From contig NZ_CP094494.1 in the NCBI RefSeq assembly GCF_022810765.1, forward strand, positions 806,001 through 870,000: 64,000 nt of DNA. The letters run 5' to 3'. The notes below the pieces were generated by a model, which had not been told where the DNA came from, searched no databases, and worked only from the letters and a program-made list of their open reading frames with translations. Position 1 is the stretch's first letter; the number at the start of each line of letters is the position of its first letter. Both the position numbers and the translations under genes were made by a program. This stretch comes from Winogradskyella sp. MH6 (lineage in GTDB: Bacteria; Bacteroidota; Bacteroidia; Flavobacteriales; Flavobacteriaceae). Below, one piece after another: positions 61,485-64,000 of the stretch.

Positions 61485-64000
61485 TTAATTTCCGAAGTTA
61501 TAACGCAGTGTAATACCAGACCTTAACGAGGTTTGAGGGAACGATGTGGATATAGCAAAATCTGAGAATGTATAATCAAAATAAAAGATAGCTGTAAGAT
61601 TTTTACTAAACGCATAGTCTGCTGAAAACTTCCCGCTCCATATGGTTTGCCCTGCTGTTATCTGGTTATTCTCTAAATCTAAATATCTAATAATGGTTTT
61701 ATTATCTCTTACCGAGATATCTGCTCGCATATTTAAATCGCTCTTAACAATTTGTTTTGCGCCTGCTAAAGCCGATCTAATTCTTAAATCTTTTATACGA
61801 TAACCTAAACCAAGTGTATACTCTTGCCCTTGAACTTCTGTAAGCAAATTGTTATCAAAACTCAATGATAGTAATCTATCTTTTTGAATTTCTGCCAGTA
61901 CTTTAATAGAGTTTTTCATTTCAAACTCTAAACGAATTAGAGGACTAAATTGCTCTTCTAAGTTGATATTATTGTAAAGTGTTCCGTTTTTATAATCACC
62001 TGATTGATTTAAAGCATCAGCGGATTGGTCACCATATTCTACACCTCGTTCAGCAGCAACATAATCTAAGTTAGTTCTAAATTGATTGATGGTGTATCTA
62101 GACCTATATCCATGTTGTATAGAAAAACGTCTAAAGTTCTTTTTGAACCATGGAATTTTCATTAAGCCCGTATACTTCAATGTCCAATTTGGTATCGGCA
62201 CATCTCTAAATGCTCTCGTACTTACTTTTTCTGGATCACTGCCTTGGTATGCTGAAAGAAAAGCTGGCAACAATACACGCTGACTATTTTTACCAAAACC
62301 TAATGGGTAACCTTCAGCGTCTGTAGCAAAGTTAGTGGTACCATAAAACTCTCTTGCAAGTCGATTAGCAATAATTAATCTATTGGCTCTAAAATCATCA
62401 AAAGCATCAGACTGGTTCTCGTCGCTATTACTAAATGCCGTTTTTATTAAGGCTGTAGATATATTGAAGTTTCCAAAGGTATTAGGAGTTAAAGATCTAT
62501 AATCTAAAATACCATCGCCATTTCCTACAGGTACTTCGTTTCCGTTAGCATCTAAATAATCTTCTACTCTAAAGTTTTCTGTAAAGTTCTCTGCGTAAGT
62601 TCTGTTTCCTATTAAATCAATTTTTAAATCGCGCATTGGCTCTACATTAACCGAGTAATCTAGGGTGGTGTTTTTTACAGATGTAAACTGTTCATTAAAA
62701 TCTGGATATCTAGTCAGCCATCCATTATTTGCGACGATACTTCTAATATCATTTTGGCTACCAAAGGTGTAACCCCAAGTTGGCCTTAAGGTTCCTATAA
62801 ATCCTGGTGTTGGTAAATAGCCTGGCAAGTATGTACCATTGTTTTCACTATATCCAAATTGAATACGCTTTACCATTGTAACGATATCTATAAGAGTATT
62901 ATAAGCTTTCTTACCTGCGCTTAACTTATTAGGATCTCGTTGTTGATTCCCATCATCTAATTTGTTTGCTGTTGCAGTTGGTGTCGCAGTTCTCGACTTT
63001 ACTTGTGAATTTCTATTTCTACCTCTCCTATTATTTTTTCTCACCAAACCTATAGACTTGTAAAAAGTCTCCATATTTAGGGTAGAATTGATATTGTGAG
63101 TATTAGAGTTTTGTATAGAATGCCCTAGGTTATAGGTCCTAAACAAATCTGGTGTTGTAGGATCATTATCATGATCGGTAGCTACTTCCAAACCTTCATT
63201 TAAATCCGAACCTTTCTGCCATTGAAACGCACCATTATATGTGTAAGTTGCTCTTAAGAAGCTTAAAGCAGGAATCTTATACAAAGGCAACTCATAATTA
63301 ACCTGAAGCTGCTGTGTTTGGAAGTTTGGATCTCCAAAATCAAAGAAACCATCCCAAACATCAAGCGTTGGGTCTTGTCTGCCATTAAGCTGGTCATCAA
63401 CAAAATAATTTCTAACAATATTTGTATTGGCTGCTGTAAAATTAAAACTTAAGGCATCGGTTAAATTATAATTTATAGCATACTGAAAATCGAATGTATA
63501 GTTTCTTCTGAATAATTCTTCGATACCAATATTATCACCTCCAAGCTCTACTTCTCTAAACTTTTGTCTACTAAATTGCCTGTTTATATCTGTATTTACC
63601 GAAATATTAGATGGCAATAAATTAAGATTAAAGTCCTTGAGAATCTTCCAGTATTTTCCTGTAAACAACGAATCATTCTTTTTAAAAGGCTCAACCTTTA
63701 CAGGATTAAAAGCATAGTTGTAATTAACACCTGCTCTTACATTTTGGTCTAAAGAATTTTCAATTTCAAAATCGCGATGCTCAACCTTATTGTATGAATA
63801 ATTGAATGTGAAATTCTCTACATCATAAAACCTTTGCTTCTTTTCGCCTGTTCGTTGCTTTCTAACACCAATAAAGTTAATACTCTTTCGCTTGGTATAA
63901 TTTTCATTTACTTTGAGTATAGAATCTTGATTAGTGGTATTATCTAGTTGCGTCTGTAACTCAATATCTCTGTAATACTCGTCAAACTGTGGTGTAATAA
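61485..64000 (-). CDS. sprA: SprA, T9SS outer-membrane translocon, C-terminal part (5' end outside window)
   Basis: An open frame on the minus strand runs from the right edge (first full codon at 63998) to a stop at 61485, 837 residues. A TTG at 63668 could be mistaken for a start, but the frame continues upstream without stops and encodes SprA-like sequence such as ITPQFDEYYRDIELQ and AGVNYNYAFNPVKVEPF. Long aromatic beta-strands (SFNFTAANTNIVRN, GYSENNGTYLPGYLP) and ending with FRSGITLRYNFGN-type terminal strand. SprA is the giant (about 2400-residue) barrel through which T9SS cargo leaves. So about a third is present. Confidence 0.93.
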   Translation of the reverse strand, partial: ITPQFDEYYRDIELQTQLDNTTNQDSILKVNENYTKRKSINFIGVRKQRTGEKKQRFYDVENFTFNYSYNKVEHRDFEIENSLDQNVRAGVNYNYAFNPVKVEPFKKNDSLFTGKYWKILKDFNLNLLPSNISVNTDINRQFSRQKFREVELGGDNIGIEELFRRNYTFDFQYAINYNLTDALSFNFTAANTNIVRNYFVDDQLNGRQDPTLDVWDGFFDFGDPNFQTQQLQVNYELPLYKIPALSFLRATYTYNGAFQWQKGSDLNEGLEVATDHDNDPTTPDLFRTYNLGHSIQNSNTHNINSTLNMETFYKSIGLVRKNNRRGRNRNSQVKSRTATPTATANKLDDGNQQRDPNKLSAGKKAYNTLIDIVTMVKRIQFGYSENNGTYLPGYLPTPGFIGTLRPTWGYTFGSQNDIRSIVANNGWLTRYPDFNEQFTSVKNTTLDYSVNVEPMRDLKIDLIGNRTYAENFTENFRVEDYLDANGNEVPVGNGDGILDYRSLTPNTFGNFNISTALIKTAFSNSDENQSDAFDDFRANRLIIANRLAREFYGTTNFATDAEGYPLGFGKNSQRVLLPAFLSAYQGSDPEKVSTRAFRDVPIPNWTLKYTGLMKIPWFKKNFRRFSIQHGYRSRYTINQFRTNLDYVAAERGVEYGDQSADALNQSGDYKNGTLYNNINLEEQFSPLIRLEFEMKNSIKVLAEIQKDRLLSLSFDNNLLTEVQGQEYTLGLGYRIKDLRIRSALAGAKQIVKSDLNMRADISVRDNKTIIRYLDLENNQITAGQTIWSGKFSADYAFSKNLTAIFYFDYTFSDFAISTSFPQTSLRSGITLRYNFGN

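Noticed and set aside
61485..63668. SprA as a complete 727-residue protein starting at 63668
   Set aside because: That codon is TTG and the same frame continues upstream to the window edge with SprA-like sequence; it is a fragment of a far longer protein.

Overview
The window is a continuous piece of a chromosome from a low-GC member of the Bacteroidota, almost certainly a (probably marine) Flavobacteriaceae species. Four things support this: type IX secretion (T9SS) and gliding genes (the C-terminal part of SprA, a RemB-like protein, a PorP/SprF protein and a giant T9SS type B surface protein); the short 287-residue primary sigma factor typical of the phylum; TAnnTTTG promoter elements with little Shine-Dalgarno signal; and characteristic gene strings such as CBS-nadK-DUF6089-uppS-bamA-ompH-ompH and sprA-gcvH-vanZ. 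No prophage, insertion sequence, CRISPR array or integrase was seen.

Layout. 1-0.6 kb: tail of an unknown gene, terminator hairpins, tRNA-Leu(UAA) and tRNA-Gly(GCC). 0.6-5.3 kb: mutS, a SpoU/TrmH methyltransferase, a gamma carbonic anhydrase-like protein and murI. 5.3-12.8 kb (minus strand): one envelope operon that makes the undecaprenyl carrier and builds the outer-membrane assembly machine (uppS, bamA and two Skp/OmpH chaperones), together with nadK. 12.8-18.1 kb (plus): pdxJ, a hydrolase, a small membrane protein, then tig, clpP and clpX (protein folding and turnover). 18.4-27.2 kb: GH3-like protein, DUF2797, rpsU, the primary sigma factor, an AsmA-like protein, a queuosine-precursor transporter and a FolK-deoxynucleoside kinase fusion. 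27.2-33.2 kb: a LytTR two-component system with an overlapping methyltransferase gene, divergent from a SIMPL-like plus VWA lipoprotein operon; three exact 7-bp direct repeats at 21-bp spacing lie between them. 33.2-41.1 kb: a PorP/SprF protein and a 2276-residue T9SS type B protein with 14 tandem repeats, a compositional break and an inserted calcium-binding-type segment.

41.3-51.2 kb: Nfu-type Fe-S scaffold, dodecin, MscS channel, then tsaB at the end of a MacAB/TolC-type efflux operon with two permeases and two adaptors. 51.3-56.6 kb: cytochrome oxidase maturation and subunit genes (heme o synthase, two subunit III proteins, subunit IV, SCO, a SCO-like paralogue without the copper cysteines, DUF420 and a CxxC mini-protein). 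56.7-64 kb: a RemB-like protein and two TonB proteins that share one cysteine-bearing TonB-type module, then vanZ, gcvH and the sprA fragment running off the end.

Most genes are core flavobacterial genes. The parts that best repay a second look are the LytTR divergon with phased repeats, the mosaic giant surface protein, the SCO-like/CxxC pair in the oxidase cluster, the three-protein TonB-type module, and the terminators whose U-tract runs straight into a -7 promoter element. Function calls come from reading motifs; no database search was run.
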